From: Ustilago trichophora
Lineage: Eukaryota > Basidiomycota > Ustilaginomycetes > Ustilaginales > Ustilaginaceae
Direction of reading: 5' to 3'
NCBI GenBank assembly: GCA_900323505.1
Contig: OOIN01000035.1
Span: 186,001-250,000 of the forward strand
Length of the DNA: 64,000 bases
Positions 1 through 11,685 of this stretch are shown here, one piece after another. The notes below the pieces were generated by a model that saw nothing but the letters and a program-made list of their open reading frames with translations, made no database searches and was not told the DNA's origin. The translations under genes were made by a program, and so were the position numbers. Numbering within the stretch: the first letter of the stretch is position 1; each line of letters opens with the position of its first letter.

Positions 1-2
1 AA

Positions 3-1088
3 TCAAGCGTCTTCCTCTTCGGGATCGCGGACAGGGCGGGTGGGTGCAGATCGGGATCGGGGGTCAAAGTTGGCACCCTCGATGCGACGATGAAGCGTCC
101 TGTTGACTTTGCGCTCGATCTTGTCTGCCTCATCGAGCTTCTTGGCCCGGATCTTGAGACCCTCCTCTCCTGCTTTGGAAAGGACACCGATGATCAACTC
201 GACGCTGCGGATCGAGTCGTCGTTGGCAGGGATGGGGTAGGTGACGGATCTTGGGTCGACGTCCGAGTCTGTGATGGCAATGGTGGGGATGTTGGCCTGA
301 GTGGCTTCACGAATGGCGAACGAGTTCTCGACAGGGTTCAGAACGACGACCAAGTCGGGCTGCAGAGTCTGAGAAGCGAGTCGGTTGGTGTTGCCGTTAC
401 CGGTCGGGTCGAGATCGTCCATGGACTTGAGAATGGCGGATGCGAGAAGCTTGGGAGCGTTAGTGATGACACCGGGCATCCATCGCTCAGCGGTGACGTG
501 GAAACCGTTGCCTGCAAGACGCTTTGTAGCGGCGAGGACAGCTGCCTGCTGTCCTGGTCGAGTGCCGACAAAGAGAATGACACCATCACGCTCGGCAACA
601 GCCTTGACTACCGAAGCTGCCCTGCGCAGTGCTGGCAGCGTAGCGCGCTCAAGATCAAAGATGGCGACACCATGACGTTGACCGTAGATGTAAGGCTGGT
701 TGGCGGCTTTGAGCGACGATAGCGAGTGGCCGACCTGAGCAGTGGAGGCGACGAGGTGGTTGAGGGTGAGCTTGTGAGCGTCGACGGGGTTGAGTCGAAG
801 CTTGTGTGGCCTGAACGAGTTTGCGCGGGTCTGGGTGCTGCCGAGGTCGGAAAGCTGGTTCATGACGGTGCGCCTGAGTCGGCGCCTTTCGAGGGCGTCA
901 TCATTGGTGTTGGACTCTGCGGAAGGCGCTGAGGCAGCTACGGCGTCGGCAGCGGCGACAGTGGCATCGGAAGAGGTGGCCTGCTGAACGTCGCTGGCAA
1001 TACCACGGGCAAAAACGGAAGCGCGCGGAGAGCTCCTCAACAAGCTACTGAGAGTGGTTCTCGAAGTGCTGGCGATGGGGCTGGCCAT
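3..1088 (-). CDS. Mitochondrial small-subunit ribosomal protein uS2m (MRP4-like)
   Basis: The 361-residue protein is a complete uS2-family ribosomal protein. Residues about 1-35 are rich in Arg, Ser and Ala with almost no acid, as in a mitochondrial presequence. The uS2 core follows, with PYIYGQRHGVAIFDLERA, then VILFVGTRPGQ, the ERWMPGVITN block and PDLVVVLNPVEN followed by IPTIAITDSDVDP. These are the hallmark stretches of bacterial S2 and yeast Mrp4. It would sit in the head/body junction of the mitochondrial 30S-like subunit. The C-terminal tail is basic, then acidic (RDPEEEDA). The ATG at 1088 precedes the presequence directly and the stop lies at the window edge, so the gene is whole and without introns. 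It is divergent from the Hsp70 gene, with about 1 kb between starts. The family call is firm; the mitochondrial location is inferred from the N-terminus. Confidence 0.93.
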   Translation of the reverse strand: MASPIASTSRTTLSSLLRSSPRASVFARGIASDVQQATSSDATVAAADAVAASAPSAESNTNDDALERRRLRRTVMNQLSDLGSTQTRANSFRPHKLRLNPVDAHKLTLNHLVASTAQVGHSLSSLKAANQPYIYGQRHGVAIFDLERATLPALRRAASVVKAVAERDGVILFVGTRPGQQAAVLAATKRLAGNGFHVTAERWMPGVITNAPKLLASAILKSMDDLDPTGNGNTNRLASQTLQPDLVVVLNPVENSFAIREATQANIPTIAITDSDVDPRSVTYPIPANDDSIRSVELIIGVLSKAGEEGLKIRAKKLDEADKIERKVNRTLHRRIEGANFDPRSRSAPTRPVRDPEEEDA

Positions 1089-1990
1089 GGTTGGAGCTGT
1101 CGCGAGAGTGAGCGTGGTATAGCTCTGCGGATAAGGGTATACGAGTGCTGCCGTGGTTCCACAGATGCAGATTGTTGGACAAAGTGGAGAAGATGGTCAA
1201 GGTTGATGTCGAGATTGATATCGGAAGGACGAGGTGATCAGGCACGCGAGCAGTAAAAGATGAGTCTCTCGGCCATTTTTTCGACCCTTTCTTCTTAGAG
1301 CATCAGAAGCAAGTATCGGAACCGGGATCTTTCCCCTGTCGCACGATAGAGGCTCGATTTTTTGACAAAAGGGTCCAAGCAAGCCAGTGCCGCAGCTAAT
1401 GCCAACTGAATTCATTCTTCCGACCAAAATGTACAAAGTTCGAATCGAGGCTTGGCCAAATCGATACAAAATTCTAAGATCGAATTGGAGGCAACGGAAC
1501 TTTTGAATCTCGAGCTTGAAATCGCTGTCCCACTTCTGAAAGTATCAATTCAAAATTCTCGGTAAAGTGGAAGTTACGGTTTGGCGGAGCAGTTGGTCTT
1601 GCGTGCGACGTTTCTTCCAAAAAATTTTCTTCTTGCTGCAGGCAGGACAAGGCGAAATTCTTCCTTTTTGGAACCGCACACTCTGTGGCTGGCCACTGAG
1701 AAGAAAGAGCAAGAGTGTGTGCTGAGAGACGGCTAAGGAAAAAAAAAAAAGGTGAGATTCGCCAACCAGCTTGGACCAGCACAGCGACAGCAAAATGAAA
1801 GAAGAAGAGAAGAAGAAGAAAAAAAATGTCTGGCCCGTTCGAAGTCGGAGCAGCCCGTCCCAGTGGCTGAGAGGTGAGGCGAGAGACTGAGACTGTGCGC
1901 CATTTCTGGCAAGAGAAAGCCATAGCCACCGCTCGAACCGAACAAATTTGCGTTCAAGCAGACAGAGCACAACAGACCACAGCGTTGACA

Positions 1991-2021
1991 GAGAGAGGGA
2001 GAGAGAGAGAGAGAGAGAGAG
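1991..2021. repeat. (GA)n microsatellite in Hsp70 leader
   Basis: A purine run, almost pure GA dinucleotides, lies about 95 bp before the Hsp70 ATG. It is followed by a pyrimidine-rich leader typical of strongly expressed smut genes. A regulatory role is possible but not shown. Confidence 0.8.
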
Positions 2022-2115
2022 GACGGACAGGCTTTTACTCTTTCGTCGCGATCCTTCCATCTAACCTTTCTCCATCACCCCATCCCCTTCCCCCCATCAC
2101 AAAAACTTCGTCATC

Positions 2116-2718
2116 ATGTCCAACGAGGTTCCCGCTACCCCCGTCGACGAGACCGTCTACCAGGGCGCCATCGGTATTGGTACGTATCTGCCGCATTGCA
2201 CATCAAACACACGCCACACATTAGCAGCATCTTTGTCTCGGAACTCGACCAGATCAGATCACGACAACACCAAACAAACAAGCAATGCCGGGATATACAT
2301 TGCTAGCAAGTTTTCCGTTGTCCATCTACAACGGGAAGTCTCTTGCTTCGGAAGGACGTGGTGTTGTCGTGATCCCGACTCTTGAGATTCGGATGGCAGA
2401 GATGCTCTTGACAGGGGAAAAAAAAACAGCAAACTGACTAGACTCTTTTTCTGTGCTTTCGCCAATTCTTTCACGCCCACACAGACCTTGGTACCACCTA
2501 CTCCTGTGTCGGTTGGTGGGTCAACGAGCGTGTCGAGATCATCGCCAACGACCAGGGTAACCGTACCACCCCCTCGTACGTCGCTTTCACCGAGAGCGAG
2601 CGTCTCATTGGTGATGCCGCCAAGAACCAGGCTGCCATGAACCCCAAGCAGACCGTCTTCGACGCCAAGCGTCTCATCGGTCGCCGATACGATGACCCCG
2701 ACGTCAAGAAGGACATGC

Positions 2719-2755
<37 letters not shown>

Positions 2756-2886
2756 CCCCTTCATCGAGGTTTCCTACCTCGGCGAGACCAAGCAGTTCTC
2801 CCCCCAGGAGATCTCCTCCATGGTCCTTACCAAGATGAAGGAGATCGCCGAGGCCAAGATCGGCAAGGAGGTCAAGAAGGCCGTCA

Positions 2887-2922
<36 letters not shown>

Positions 2923-3821
2923 TCGCCACCAAGGATGCTGGTACGTATCTCTTTCTCACACCTGACCTATCATCGATTTCTTCTGCTGCTGGCGACTACA
3001 ATCCAATGACATGGACAAGGAGGACAATAATTGGGAGAAGGACACGACTGCGCAGCGATGATACAAATTTATTCCATGCTAATTCCGAGGCTCTCCAGCG
3101 TTGCGGAAGCAAAAATATTTTACTAAGAACGGCTAGCTGAGCGCATTCGTCGAAAAGGTGGATTCTTGTCGGGATGCACGGAGCAAGGAGAACAGCAGCA
3201 GCAGCAGCAGCAGCAGAAGATCCGGTCTTGGTCTGCCCCTTTTCTTCTGCAACGATCATTCCCCACTGACACTTCCATTTCCCTTTCTTTCGCTTGTATC
3301 TACCAGGTGCCATCGCCGGTCTCGATGTTCTCCGTATCATCAACGAGCCCACCGCTGCCGCCATCGCCTACGGTCTCGACTCCAAGTCCGAGACTGAGAA
3401 GAACGTCCTCATCTACGATCTTGGTGGAGGAACCTTCGATGTTTCGCTGCTCAACATCACCGGTGGTGTCTTTGCCGTCAAGGCCACCGCTGGTGACACT
3501 CACCTTGGTGGTGAGGACTTCGACAACGCTCTCCTTGACCACTTCAAGAAGGAGTTCGAGCGCAAGAACAAGCTCGACATCTCGGGTGACGCCCGTGCTG
3601 TCCGCCGTCTCCGTTCGGCCTGTGAGCGTGCTAAGCGCACTCTCTCGTCGGTTACCCAGACCACCGTCGAGGTCGACTCGCTCTTCCAGGGTGTCGACTT
3701 CCAGGCCAACATCACCCGTGCCCGTTTCGAGGAGATCAACGCCGCTGCCTTCAAGGGCACCATCGACCCCGTCGCCAAGGTCCTCAAGGACTCCAAGATC
3801 CCCGCCGACAAGGTCGACGAC

Positions 3822-3863
<42 letters not shown>

Positions 3864-4646
3864 TCGCTCATCTCCGAGTTCTTCGGTGGCCGCCAGCTCA
3901 ACAAGTCGATCAACCCCGACGAGGCTGTTGCCTACGGTGCCGCCGTCCAGGCCGCCGTCCTCACCAACCAGACCAGCGACAAGACCGCCGACCTCCTCCT
4001 CCTCGATGTCGCCCCTCTTTCGCTCGGTGTTGCCATGCAGGGTGACGTCTTCGGTGTTGTCGTTCCCCGTAACACCCCCATCCCTTGCAACAAGACCCGT
4101 GTCTTCACCACCGTCGAGGACAACCAGACCCAGGTCACCTTCCCCGTTTACGAGGGTGAGCGAACTCAGTGCAAGGACAACCGTCTCCTTGGTGAGTTCG
4201 AGCTGACTGGTATCCCCCCTCAGCCCCGTGGTCAGGCCGAGCTCCTCACCACCTTCGAGATTGACGCCAACGGTCTCCTCAAGGTTTCCGCCCAGGAGAA
4301 GATCACTGGCCGCAAGGCTAACATCACCATCACCAACTCGGTCGGCCGTCTTTCGTCCAACGAGATTGAGCAGATGATCAAGGATGCCGAGACCTTCTCC
4401 AAGGCCGACAAGGACTTCACTGCCAAGCACGATGCCAAGAACGACCTCGAGGCTTACGTCCACTCTGTTGAGGAGACCATCTCGAGCCCCGCTGCCAACC
4501 TCAAGCGCCCCGCCAAGATCCAGATTGAGCAGGAGCTCACCAAGGCTCTCGAGCTCCTCGAGGTCCAGGACGCTTCGGCCGACGAGTACCGCCGTGCCTC
4601 GCTCCGCCTCAAGCGCTCCATGCAGAAGGCTTTCGGTGGTCGTTAA
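2116..4646 (+). CDS. SSB1: Ribosome-associated Hsp70 chaperone, Ssb type (three exons)
   Basis: The exons are 2116-2179, 2485-2940 and 3307-4646, giving 619 residues. Both introns have GT-AG ends, and joining them restores IGIDLGTTYS and [11 protein letters not shown] without a frame break. The nucleotide-binding domain carries [31 protein letters not shown], the phosphate-2 loop [13 protein letters not shown] and [11 protein letters not shown]. The substrate domain follows from about residue 390. The protein ends in AFGGR rather than EEVD. That ending, the length near 613, and the N-terminal form with [13 protein letters not shown] match yeast Ssb1/2, which bind nascent chains at the ribosome together with RAC. 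Codon use is strongly biased to C-ending codons, as expected for an abundant protein. Intron 2 contains a (CAG)8 run. Confidence 0.96.
3193..3216 (+). repeat. (CAG)8 trinucleotide run in Hsp70 intron 2
   Basis: Eight CAG units lie inside intron 2 of the Hsp70 gene. Each unit carries an AG that could act as a false 3' splice site. The true acceptor (TACCAG, ending at 3306) is 90 bp further on, after a pyrimidine-rich stretch. Confidence 0.85.
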
Positions 4647-6008
4647 ACAGCACCTCTCTTCGCAATTGTTGAGAGGTCGGGAGCGGCACACGATGATTAG
4701 ATTGCTTTAGATTTCGATACTGTCTCATGATCATTGTCGTTTCGCTCCAGACCACCGGTCGTCCGCATGTCACCTATCTCGCTTCGCTTGGGTTCACTTT
4801 GTTCCACCAAAAGAACGAATTGGGTCTCGAGCGCTGTGTGTGAACCAAAAGGAACTCCGAGGGTCGTCCAAGCCTGGCACTTTTTCGCACACTGGCTTGG
4901 AGGATCTGTGCTCAAAAAGATTCCCCCATCCGACTAATGTACGCATATTCCACTTTTCCTGCATCTTTCCGTTCGATCTTTGCTCGTTTGCATGTCTGTG
5001 TCGTTGTGTGTGTGTGGCTGTCTATGAGAGGTTTGGCTTGCATCGTTGTCGTTGACACATCTTGATGCGGAAGGGAACCATGGAATCGGAAGGACCGAAT
5101 TCGGCAAGGTTGTCGGCGACAGAATGGTCTGATTCTCGACAAGCTCAATCGATGCTAAGGAAGTGGACAAGCGAGAAGCGGCGTGTCTTGGAACTTGCCG
5201 CGCGCGTGAGCGCCATGCTCCAGCCAAATGCAGGTCAGCAATAGTAGCAAGACATGGTTACATCAAGCCGAGCTTGCCGGTCCACTTTTTCTAACAAGGG
5301 AACGTGGGAACGTGGGAACGTTGGGATCTGTGACTCAGTATGTTGTAAGTGGCTCGACGCCGCATTGTGTCGTGAAGCTTCCCCAAACGATTGGTAAGAA
5401 GATGTCAAGACGAGGCTGAGACCTGCTATAGGGACAGAAAGGACAGAGGGAAGAGTGAAGCATGCCAATTCTGTCTCAGTCTTGGGGATGCTTCGGAAGC
5501 CGGAAGAATACAAAGTAGGTTGCGTTTGGGTTCTGCTTGCGGATGTGATGGATCACGACATGGCAATCAAGAGGAGGTCGTGTAAATTCGGACCGGAAAA
5601 AGTAAAACAAAAAAAAAAGATGGTCGAAAAGCGGGCTCAAAAAAGGAACGTGCTTCTCTTGGACCAGCAGCAAAGACCAGCCGATGCACCGAGGAGGTCC
5701 CAATCAGGCGATAATGCGATGAATCACATGATCGCGAAGCATCCTCGGAGGCCTTCCGACAACCAACTGTACTCCCTAGCTTTCTCACACGAGAGGAAAA
5801 ATTGACCGCTGCGGCTGAGTAACATCTGCCTCGAAATGATCATACTGTATCGCCTAGCAGCAAAGTGGCGCAACAGATTCATATCCGTCATTGTCAAAGA
5901 GCCAAGACAAAAAAAAGATCGCCTTGGACCGGCAACTCCGAACGATCTCGGATGCTTCCGTCGAACATAGTTGATAGGGTCAGCGAAGTTAGCAGAACCT
6001 TATTCTCT

Positions 6009-6053
<45 letters not shown>

Positions 6054-9028
6054 TTGTTGTTGTTCGGACCAGACTCTGACGATGGGAGTTGATCGTAGCC
6101 AATCAATTGCTGGCATCCATGATTGCCAAAAAAATCTACATTCCTTACGACGACGATCAGGGAAGAAAGAAGCTCATCCAAGGAACGATTCTGCAGAAAT
6201 CCCCGATGCGTCGGTTTTGCATTGGGATAGAAAAAGAATGTCAAGATTGGGACATGGTTGGCGTTCTACTTATCCGCACGCAAATCGGGACAACTTGCAT
6301 ATCAAGATTCTGACCACAGGAGTGAGACTGGTCACATCCGTCATCCGAACGTCCGCCTTACCAAGCCAGAGGAGATGAGGTGAGATGGTGGTAAAAGTGT
6401 ATATGCGCGTGTTGCTGCAGGACCGGGCTCCGCCTTGTTTGACGTGACAGCTGTGTGTGTCCTTTTTTGGGCTTGGTCTGCATTCCACATTCCAAAGAGT
6501 CAGGATTCAGCCCAAGAGACACGGGCTCCACCGCCCAAAGCCACAAAAAAACCTGCAGCAGCTTTAACCCTTTCCTACAGTCACAATCACTGTCCAGTCA
6601 GTGTAACACTTCCCCACGTCTGTCACATGAAGCACAAGTAGAACGAAAGGACAGCGCACCTGACAGGCAGCTATTGTTTGAGTGCATCGAGTCTCGCTTT
6701 TTTGTCGCTTGTCTCTACCACGCTAGCGCCTTTGGACCCGGTGCGAGCTATTTATCCTCCGAAGCTAAACTTTCTCTTGTGTGGGGAGGTCATGCAGATT
6801 GCACGTCAGAGCTTACAAGTCCGGCTGTCAGTATCCGCCGGTCCAGTGCTTGAGTTCCGATATTGACCATCCGCAAGTCTCTCTCTTCCTTCTCAGACGA
6901 TCCATTTTCATCAGCAAAGACTCAAATTAGCGAGGCGACACGTTGGACTCTCGGAAGGGGACCAAGATCGACCGTCTCACATCGCAGCACCTTCAAGCTG
7001 GAACAGAAGGTGTTGAAGCAATTGCGATTGTCAGTCGATTTTGGAAGAGAGGTTGCAATATAGTGATGAATTGCAAGCGAGTGAGACAGATCGGCGGATT
7101 TCGACGTGCAGCGTCCATTGCGACACGCATCGTGGTACAGTAGAAGCGCCAAATTGAATTCAAAAACAGTCAAAGGAGGAAAAAAAAAAAAGCCTTTCTG
7201 AGGAATTGAGCCTGCATTCCACATTTGCATCCCTTGTTCATTCCACAGAGTGACAGGCCACCAATACAGTACACTCAGATTCAAACCTGTCAAGACAGAG
7301 GCTACATTCCGAATCATGCACACTTCTGCCTCCTATTCAAGTCACTCACCTTGCCTCTCTTCTTTGCCTTGCTTTACGCACCTGGACCGCCTGTAACCCT
7401 AAAGTGCTCTCCTTGCTTTGCTTTGTCGCGAGCAGAAGTGTCTCTCCTTCTACCTCCGCACAACAACAGCTGTCAAGCTTGGCATGATCGTCGCCTCCCC
7501 CTCGTCCCACTTTAGCCCGACTCCACCGACACTATCCTCGACCTGATGCGATGCTAATACCGCATCATATCCTACGCAGGCACCATTTACATTTCTGCGT
7601 TCCAGTCAGTGGCGCGCAAAACAACCCTCTGCATTCGACAAGTTTTTTTCCTCCTTTTCTCTTCTATGCTTGTTCACAATATGACCGATGCGTCTAGGTC
7701 TCCTTCCAGCGATCGTTCGTGACCATCACCTTTGCCTACTGCGATCTGCAGCCTGCGTCGTGCACGCTTCCCGGCCTCTGTGCCTCTTCAATTCACATCC
7801 GCCCTTTTGCAAACCTACATGCAGCCAAAGCTTAAACTAATTCTTCCGACGTGCTCTCCACCGTCTTTGGAATCTGCCTTTCTCCTGCCGCTTCGTGTCC
7901 GTGCTGATCAGCAACAACCCATTTTGACTCTGCTTCCCGGGCCTGTACCTCGCCCTGCGCCCGTTCTTGCTCGCTAACCCTTGCCTTTGCATTCGGTTTG
8001 TTAGTCCACGTCCAAGCGTTGCCTGCTTACACCGACCCTAAAGACGTCATATCATCGACGTTTACTCATGCAATACACTATCGACAGATGCGGCTCTTTT
8101 TCGCTCGTTTCGGTCCGATGCATCGTAAGCATGGCGTGACAAGCACATGTTGGCCGAGAAAGCCCCTCCAGCACCTCATGGGATGACTTGCAATGCTAGC
8201 TCGAACTGCGAGCGTGTGACTCGTTGGCCCTTTTGTTACCAAAAAGCCTACATGATGCTCTTGTTTGCTCGGATCGTATCATTGCAGACTTGGCAATCAT
8301 GATCAAACGCCGTTTTTCTTCTTTGCAGAAGGAAAGCTGCAAACCTTTGTTTGCTTGGCTATCATCAGAGCGCCAGGAATAGCACGGGACAGAATCGAGA
8401 GTTTCTCGAGGAACGAAGCCATCTTGGGACCTGGCTCACGAGACATACCCCAATGGATCATTCCAATTCCGAACAGCTCGCCGATGGATGCCCTTGACGT
8501 GCATGCATACTCATTGACCCTAGCGCTGATACATGTCTGCGTTCCTCTTGTCCCCTCCTCCTCCTCCTCTTCCCCTGCGCCTCGTCGGCTGTCACCTTTT
8601 CCGCAATGCACCCGCCTGCTGCCCTTGGAATCTTTTGCACGTCCTTTCTCTCCCAAGATGACAGCATCCCATCCCACTGCTCTACTTGCATCCTTTCCCG
8701 CGCCTCCTCGCTCCCGTCCTTGCTTAGGGTTCCTTCCCGCCGCAAACATGCCTGCGAGAAACCTCATTCAACGTCGGCTCCTCTAAGCGAATGCGGCGAG
8801 CGCCTCAAACTTGTTGCTCATTCTCTCGCACATGCTCCCTATCCAAAACAAGCTCCTCTGTGTTTCCATTCGCATCGTCAACACGCTCACTCATCGTGCC
8901 TGCAATGTTTTGATTCACTTTCGTCCAGCCCTTCCCAACACAAAGCCAAGACTCGCCTTTTGCCGACACACCAGGCGCTTCGTCCGTTCCAGTTATCTCG
9001 CGTGTCGGATCGCTTCCCTTCTCTGCCA
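4647..9028. other. Long intergenic stretch without a recognisable gene
   Basis: About 4.4 kb between the Hsp70 stop and the Hum3-type promoter shows only short open frames without family motifs or consistent codon bias. It holds three near-perfect GGGAACGT units at about 5298-5325 and a 41-base T run at 6012-6052. From about 7300 onward the plus strand becomes pyrimidine-rich. The last 2 kb probably act as upstream regulatory region of the secreted-protein gene at 9250. No tRNA or repeat element was recognised. Confidence 0.6.
6012..6052. repeat. Poly(T) tract of 41 bases followed by GTT repeats
   Basis: An uninterrupted T run is followed by about four GTT units. The same order, T run then GTTGTTG, occurs at 57563 in the spacer of the foldback element. 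It could be a simple homopolymer or the tail of an old retroposed copy lying on the minus strand; nothing recognisable precedes it. Confidence 0.75.
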
Positions 9029-9035
9029 TATATAA
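9029..9035 (+). promoter_or_regulatory. TATA box of the Hum3-type gene
   Basis: TATATAA lies 215 bp before the ATG at 9250, followed by a C/T-rich leader. The spacing would give a leader of about 180 bases. Confidence 0.55.
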
Positions 9036-9249
9036 GGTTGCCCTTCTTGACCATCTCCAGTCTTTATCCCCCAAGCTAGTTTCCTCCTCCCTCTCGTGCT
9101 CCGTTCTTGCTGCTGCTCTCCCCTTTCCCTTTTGCTGCTCCCTTTTTCCTTACCAAAACTCGATACCAACCCCTCGCCCTACGCACCTCTTTACACACTC
9201 TTTGCCAACCCTTTCCCTCTAATCAACACCCAAGCCAACTCCTACAACA

Positions 9250-11685
9250 ATGAAGTACCTCCAGTTCCTCGCTGCCGTCGCAGCCGTTTCTGCCTTCACC
9301 GGCCCCGTCCTTGCCGGCTCGGTCGTCGACAACTCCAACCAGGTTGTTCCCGTCCAACTCACCGGTGCCCTCTTGTCCCAGGTCGGCAACGGCCAGGCTG
9401 TCGAGCGCTCCGTCAAGGTTGACAACAGCGCCCAGTTTGTCCCCATCCAGGGCACCATCGCTGCTCTCTCTGCCGTCTTGAACGAGCAGAAGGCTTCCAA
9501 GCGCTCCACCGACGTCGACAACTCGTCGCAGACCCTCCCCATCGAGGCCACCATCGCCGCTCTCTCGCAGGTCGTCAACGAGCAGAAGGCCGCCAAGCGC
9601 GACAACGTTGTCAAGAACGACAACCAGATCATCCCCATCGAGGCCACCCTCGCCGCTCTCTCTGCCGTCGCCAACGCTCAGAAGTCCAAGCGTAGCGTTG
9701 ACGTCAAGAACAGCGCTCAGTTCGTCCCCATCCAGGCCACCGCCGCCCTCCTCTCGCAGGTCCTCAACTCGCAGAAGGCTGGCAAGCGCTGGGTCAAGGA
9801 GGGCAACTCTGTTGTCAAGAACACCAACCAGGTTCTCCCTATTCAGGCCACCATTGCCGCCCTCTCCCAGGTAGCCAACATCCAGAAGGCCGAGCGATCC
9901 GTCGACGTTGACAACGATGCTCAGTTCATCCCCATCGAGGCTACCCTCGCTGCTCTCTCGGCTGTTGCCAACAGCCAGGCCGCCCACAAGCGCAACGCTC
10001 CCGAGTTCGACTCGGTCGTTGAGAACACCAACCAGGTTCTCCCTATCCAGGCTACCGCTGCCCTCCTCTCGCAGGTCGCCAACCTCCAGTCTGCTGGTGC
10101 AAAGCGCCACTGGGATGAAGAGGGTAACAACGTTGTCGAGAACTCCAACCAGGTCCTCCCCATCCAGCTGACCGCTGCTCTCCTCTCGCAGGTCGCCAAC
10201 CTCCAGTCGGCCGGTGCCAAGCGCCACTGGGATGATGACAAGGAAGACGAGGACTGGCACTCGGGCAACAACGTTGTTGACAACACCAACCAGGTCGTTC
10301 CTATCCAGGCCACCCTCGCTGCTCTTTCCAGCGTTGCCAACGGCCAGACTGCTTCCAAGCGCCACTGGGAGCACGAGGGCAACAACGTTGTCAAGAACAC
10401 CAACCAGGTTCTCCCCATCCAGGCTACTGCTGCTATCCTCTCCCAGGTTGAGAACAGCCAGATCGCCTCGCGCAAGGCCCCCGAGTTCAACCACGTGGTT
10501 GACAACACCAACCAGGTCGTTCCTATCCAGGGCACCGCCGCTCTCCTTTCCCAGGTGACCAACGGCCAGATCGCCTCGCGCAAGGCCCCCGAATTCGACT
10601 CGGTTGTTGAGAACACCAACCAGGTCCTCCCCGTCCAGGCCACCGCCGCTTTGCTCTCCCAGGTCGCCAACCTTCAGAAGGCTGGCTCCAAGCGTCACTG
10701 GGAGGCCGAGGGAAACAACATTGTTGAGAACACTAACCAGGTTCTCCCCATCCAGGCTACCGCCGCCGCTCTTTCCAGCGTCCTCAACTCGCAGAAGGCC
10801 GAGCGTTCGCTTGCTGTTGACAACGACAACCAGGTCATCCCCATCCAAGCCACTCTTGCCGCCCTCTCTCAGGTCGCCAACGGCCAGGCCGCCAGCAAGC
10901 GCGACAGTGCCGTGGACAACGACAACCAGGTAGTTCCCGTGCAGCTGGTCGCATCCGCCCTTTCGAAGGTGGTTAGCGGACAAAAGACTCGACGAGGTGA
11001 GACCAAAGAGACCGATACCGTCAACCAAGTTGCACCTGCTCAAGCCACCCTTTCCGCTCTCTCCGATATTGTCAACAGCGCGCACGCCCGCCGAGCGATG
11101 GATGTAAAGCAGTACGAGACGCTCCAGTACGCGATTGACGCTTTGCAACAGGCTTTGGACAAGACTAACACCGGCGATGCCACCCACCACGTCGATGCCC
11201 TTACCGGTTCCGCCGAACACCTCACCCCTTCCAAGCGTGACGGTGGTCTCGACCCTTCCGCCTTCCTCGGTCAGGCTATGAGCGGTATCTCTGTTCCCGT
11301 TGGTAACAAGGACCTGCTCAAGAGCCTTGCCAAGCGATGGGCTGCTGAGGAGGACGAGGCCATGGCCAAGCGTACCCCTTCTCTCGATGGCCGTGGTCAA
11401 CGTCCCCGTCCCCGCGAGGCCTCGGAGCACAACAACAACGGTCAATGCTCGGTTGGTTCCGCCCAGTGCTGTAGCCAGGTGATCCACGACGAAGGCAAGA
11501 AAAAGACCCTCGCCGGTCTGCTTGGCTTCAACTCGATCGCCGGTGACATTGGTCTCAACTGCCAGCAGATCCCCATTCTTGGTATTTCGCTCCAGTCGAT
11601 CTGCAAGGCTTCGCCAGTCTGCTGTACCAACGTTGTCCAGGACGGTCTTGTCAACATTGGATGCACTTCGATCCCAATCAACTAA
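9250..11685 (+). CDS. hum3: Secreted repellent-repeat and hydrophobin fusion protein (Hum3-like)
   Basis: 811 residues, one exon. A signal peptide occupies residues 1-22 and ends at LAG. It is followed by 17 imperfect repeats of about 30-46 residues, each built around NQV(L/V)PIQATAALLSQV and mostly ended by KR or RR, the Kex2 cleavage site. After a linker with further KR sites, the last about 80 residues form a class I hydrophobin. Its eight Cys fall in the C, CC, C, C, CC, C order (QCSVGSAQCC, LNCQQ, SICKASPVCC, IGCTS). In Ustilago maydis, Rep1 repellent peptides are released by Kex2 and coat aerial hyphae; Hum3 joins such repeats to a hydrophobin and, with Rsp1, is needed for infection. 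The repeat count, order and length match Hum3. It should be processed in the Golgi and deposited on the hyphal wall. Confidence 0.93.
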   Translation: MKYLQFLAAVAAVSAFTGPVLAGSVVDNSNQVVPVQLTGALLSQVGNGQAVERSVKVDNSAQFVPIQGTIAALSAVLNEQKASKRSTDVDNSSQTLPIEATIAALSQVVNEQKAAKRDNVVKNDNQIIPIEATLAALSAVANAQKSKRSVDVKNSAQFVPIQATAALLSQVLNSQKAGKRWVKEGNSVVKNTNQVLPIQATIAALSQVANIQKAERSVDVDNDAQFIPIEATLAALSAVANSQAAHKRNAPEFDSVVENTNQVLPIQATAALLSQVANLQSAGAKRHWDEEGNNVVENSNQVLPIQLTAALLSQVANLQSAGAKRHWDDDKEDEDWHSGNNVVDNTNQVVPIQATLAALSSVANGQTASKRHWEHEGNNVVKNTNQVLPIQATAAILSQVENSQIASRKAPEFNHVVDNTNQVVPIQGTAALLSQVTNGQIASRKAPEFDSVVENTNQVLPVQATAALLSQVANLQKAGSKRHWEAEGNNIVENTNQVLPIQATAAALSSVLNSQKAERSLAVDNDNQVIPIQATLAALSQVANGQAASKRDSAVDNDNQVVPVQLVASALSKVVSGQKTRRGETKETDTVNQVAPAQATLSALSDIVNSAHARRAMDVKQYETLQYAIDALQQALDKTNTGDATHHVDALTGSAEHLTPSKRDGGLDPSAFLGQAMSGISVPVGNKDLLKSLAKRWAAEEDEAMAKRTPSLDGRGQRPRPREASEHNNNGQCSVGSAQCCSQVIHDEGKKKTLAGLLGFNSIAGDIGLNCQQIPILGISLQSICKASPVCCTNVVQDGLVNIGCTSIPIN

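Noticed and set aside
3300..4691. Long minus-strand frame opposite Hsp70 exon 3 (463 codons)
   Set aside because: It mirrors the C-biased codons of Hsp70 and translates to Leu/Gly/Asp-rich sequence with no motif.
9223..11487. 754-codon minus-strand frame opposite the Hum3-type gene
   Set aside because: It arises from the in-frame repeats and strong codon bias of the sense gene; the translation is a repetitive VGDLREEG-like shadow.
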